Source: Bradymonadales bacterium
GTDB lineage: Bacteria; Bdellovibrionota; UBA2394
Assembly: GCA_007693605.1 (NCBI GenBank)
Contig: REDG01000044.1
Span: 1 to 40,186 of the forward strand
Reading direction: 5' to 3'
Length of the DNA: 40,186 nucleotides
Shown: positions 38,403-40,186 of the stretch, in pieces
Numbering within the stretch: the first letter of the stretch is position 1
How the letters are laid out: every line of letters starts with the position of its first letter
Program-made: the position numbers and the translations under genes
Notes under the pieces: model-generated
Databases searched by the model: none
Told to the model about the DNA's origin: nothing
What the model saw: only the letters and a program-made list of their open reading frames with translations

Positions 38403-39176
38403 TCAGCGAGCTCGAAGGTTTAGATTTCCACTGACGCTTCGAGCCTCGATTCTCATGGCTCCAGAGCCCACAGTTCCATCCATTCGACGCGACCCCGGGG
38501 ACCTTCGCTCAACGACTTCGCTCCAGTCTGATTTCATTCTGCCCGAGACACTGCGAGCCGAGACTCGAAACTCCTGTGATCTGTCCATCTCAAGATCGAT
38601 GCTGCCAGAGACAGTGTCGACTCTCAGCTCCTCTGGCGAGATTTCTGGGAGCCGAAGCTTAATATCTCCTGAAACAGAATTTAGGCGAAGACTTCGAGGG
38701 CTCAGATCTCTTAGGTCAATATCGCCGGACACGGTGTTTACCTGAAGAGTTTGAGCCAGGCTCCGAGGCAGCCTAAGCTCCAGTCTCGCCTCTCGACTTG
38801 AAGCTCGGCGAGAATTCCGATAGGCCTCCTTAGCGACGACGAGCCTCCCGCTACGAACCTCAGCGTATAGGGCTCTCTCTCCAGAGTTCGACACTCGGCC
38901 CACAAATTGGAGCTCGATCTCTTCTCCTTCATGATGGTCGATTGAGACATCAGCACTCACAAAACTCAATTCAATCTCTTGAATCTCAGAAGCAGGAAAA
39001 GAATATGTCTCATCATATTGACGGAGCGTTCGATCTTCTGGACGCATATTGTCTACCAAAGACAGGGGGAAGTTCATTTGAGTGCCCTCACCCGAAATGG
39101 ACGCCAACCCAAAGGATACCGCCAAACAGGCGAGACTCGCAGCTCCAAGAACAAATAAAATACCTAACTTACTCAT
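38403..39176 (-). CDS. DUF4097-family beta-repeat protein, exported
   Basis: The N-terminus has a hydrophobic signal anchor (LGILFVLGAASLACLAVSFGLA). The C-terminal half is a row of beta-helix-like repeats built on VSG: NTVSGDIDLR, NSVSGDIKLR, DTVSGSIDLE, RSVSGRMKS and RSVSGNLNLR. This is the DUF4097 'putative adhesin' pattern, which in many bacteria follows a PadR gene and a DUF1700 gene, as here. Function is not established. AAGGAG lies ten bases upstream of the ATG, within the last codons of the DUF1700 gene, and the genes overlap by eight bases. Confidence 0.88.
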   Translation of the reverse strand: MSKLGILFVLGAASLACLAVSFGLASISGEGTQMNFPLSLVDNMRPEDRTLRQYDETYSFPASEIQEIELSFVSADVSIDHHEGEEIELQFVGRVSNSGERALYAEVRSGRLVVAKEAYRNSRRASSREARLELRLPRSLAQTLQVNTVSGDIDLRDLSPRSLRLNSVSGDIKLRLPEISPEELRVDTVSGSIDLEMDRSQEFRVSARSVSGRMKSDWSEVVERRSPGSRRMDGTVGSGAMRIEARSVSGNLNLRAR

Positions 39177-39705
39177 AATGAGGATCTCCTTTTTTGTTCA
39201 GAACAAAGTTAAAATTCCAACGAAAGTAACGAACAAGCAGATTCACCAAGACTTCAGTAATCAGCCAAGTGGCGTAAGCCCAAAGAAGACTAAAAAAGAA
39301 GGCTGACAAAATGAGAAAGAGCGTTGAAAAGCTTCCGACGCCGAGGTTTAGGGCAAGGGCTTGAGTCCAAAACCAAACAACAAAGCCGTAGACACTTGTG
39401 CCGAGAAACACCGCGCCTAAAAGCCAGCCCACAAAGAGGCAAGAAGCAACTATCAAAAATGGTCCGAAGAACAAGAGAATATTCAGTGGAGCCAGAATGA
39501 ACACCGCCTTTAAACTCCCCACCAGAACCTTTGACCGATCTTTAGTGGAACTCGATCCACTCAAGCTTTCGAGTTGCTCTTGCGCGACATGAGATTGGGC
39601 GAGAACTTTTGGATTTCCTAATCGCTTGCAAATCTCTGCATCTGCGTGACCTCGAGATCGACCCGCATCGCAGTGTTCGCGGTAATCTGCAAGGATGACT
39701 TCCAT
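39169..39705 (-). CDS. DUF1700-family membrane protein with a stop codon near its natural start
   Basis: The protein has about four membrane helices and begins with the conserved EVILADYREHCDAG helix and LGNPKVLAQ of the HAAS/DUF1700 family, which acts with PadR regulators. From ATG 39705 it has 178 residues. The natural start is probably ATG 39768, overlapping the padR stop by ATGA. Read from there the frame is Met-Thr-Glu-stop-Glu-Phe-Ile-Glu-Gln-Leu-Glu-Ser-Gly-Leu-Lys-Ser-Leu-Pro-Lys, exactly the family N-terminus with TAA (39759-39757) where CAA (Gln) is expected. So the gene is truncated or reinitiated, or the base is an error. Confidence 0.8.
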   Translation of the reverse strand: MEVILADYREHCDAGRSRGHADAEICKRLGNPKVLAQSHVAQEQLESLSGSSSTKDRSKVLVGSLKAVFILAPLNILLFFGPFLIVASCLFVGWLLGAVFLGTSVYGFVVWFWTQALALNLGVGSFSTLFLILSAFFFSLLWAYATWLITEVLVNLLVRYFRWNFNFVLNKKGDPHYE

Positions 39706-39764
39706 ACTCGTCTTGGGAAGAGACTTTAGGCCTGATTCCAGTTGCTCGATAAATTCTTATTCAG

Positions 39765-40070
39765 TCATTTTAATATCCTCGATACATTTGAGATAAATTC
39801 GTTCCAGTCTTTCATCAACCGCCTCAACGCCTTCTGCCCCTCTTTCGAGATGCGATAGTACTTCCTCGGAGGCCCACCCGACGACTCCTGCAAATAGGTC
39901 TCGCAGTAGCCATCTAAAGTGAGTCGACGAAGAATCGGGTAGATACTCCCCTCAGTGATGTCGATCGTCTTCGACATCTCCTCCACGAGTTCGTAGCCAT
40001 AGCAATCTTTCCGATTGATCAGGCTCAAAACACAGAGCTCCAGAATGCCTTTTTTAAACTGAGCGTTCAT
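39765..40070 (-). CDS. PadR-family transcriptional regulator
   Basis: This small winged-helix regulator (101 residues) shows the PadR pattern: KKGILELCVLSLINRKDCYGYELVEEM, then TEGSIYPILRRLTLDGYCE and the wing with SSGGPPRKYYRISKEGQK. It probably represses its own operon, PadR-DUF1700-DUF4097. The stop overlaps the likely start of the DUF1700 gene as ATGA. No strong ribosome binding site is visible before the ATG at 40070; the upstream region holds a partly symmetrical 21-base site. Confidence 0.92.
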   Translation of the reverse strand: MNAQFKKGILELCVLSLINRKDCYGYELVEEMSKTIDITEGSIYPILRRLTLDGYCETYLQESSGGPPRKYYRISKEGQKALRRLMKDWNEFISNVSRILK

Positions 40071-40092
40071 ACAAGATACAATCTATCAACCG

Positions 40093-40113
40093 GTACTGTG
40101 TATTGTATAGTAC
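40093..40113 (-). promoter_or_regulatory. Possible PadR operator with -10 box
   Basis: GTACT (40093-40097) and AGTAC (40109-40113) are inverted repeats 11 bases apart. On the minus strand TATACAAT between them can serve as the -10 box. An operator over the -10 would fit autorepression by PadR. No convincing -35 lies upstream. Confidence 0.4.
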
Positions 40114-40186
40114 TTAATTGCTGTTTTTTGATTATCCCCTTAAACCCCCGGAATGCCTGAAAATTCTGAGAGGAGCGTATCTCTCG

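Noticed and set aside
38455..38760. Tandem-looking repeats in the DUF4097 region that could be taken for a CRISPR or DNA repeat array
   Set aside because: They encode the VSG beta repeats of the protein and vary at third codon positions; there are no spacers.

Overview
The window is a gene-dense stretch of bacterial chromosome, about half G+C by eye, with short intergenic gaps, frequent GTG and TTG starts, and genes on both strands. The envelope genes (lipoproteins with lipoboxes, a peptide ABC transporter, secreted proteins with signal peptides), the sigma-54 activator, an HpnB-type glycosyltransferase and the order rho-rpmE-prfA-prmC-murA followed by rpsU-yqeY-dnaG-rpoD suggest a Gram-negative bacterium from the old 'deltaproteobacterial' radiation, perhaps Bdellovibrionota. 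That placement is an inference from gene content, not from a phylogeny.

Layout. 1-1370: a structured dispersed repeat and a membrane-anchored helical protein. 1446-4885: a complete type IIB topoisomerase (Top6B-Top6A), rare in bacteria, with a small lipoprotein behind it. 4917-8518: binding protein and two permeases of a peptide-type ABC importer, without ATPases. 8572-9853: RNase P RNA and a zinc-ribbon coiled-coil protein on the minus strand. 9899-10915: a second copy of the repeat, a CAU-anticodon tRNA and a MazEF-type toxin-antitoxin pair. 11085-22529: a long minus-strand block of core information genes (rpoD, dnaG, yqeY, rpsU, a degenerate HisD-like gene, murA, prmC, prfA, rpmE, rho). 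22808-35167: ligA, a receptor-type Ser/Thr kinase, hpnB, a cyclic-nucleotide-binding membrane protein, a degenerate P-type ATPase, small enzymes and an NtrC-like regulator. 35442-38291: a secreted protein whose 3' end faces an orphan TPP-riboswitch-like element, then an AT-rich island with a nucleotidyltransferase/HTH gene pair. 38403-40113: a PadR - DUF1700 - DUF4097 operon with a stop codon at codon 4 of the middle gene.

The main points for follow-up are the bacterial topoisomerase VI; the orphan riboswitch antisense to a secreted protein gene; the nucleotidyltransferase/HTH pair; promoters of both toxin-antitoxin-like modules placed so that transcription should begin at the ATG (leaderless mRNA); a two-copy repeat with a compensatory base-pair change; degenerate HisD and P-type ATPase paralogues; and the broken start of the DUF1700 gene. 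Three convergent gene pairs overlap at their 3' ends, so the accessory part is tightly packed.

All calls come from reading the sequence and recognising motifs. No database search or folding program was run.
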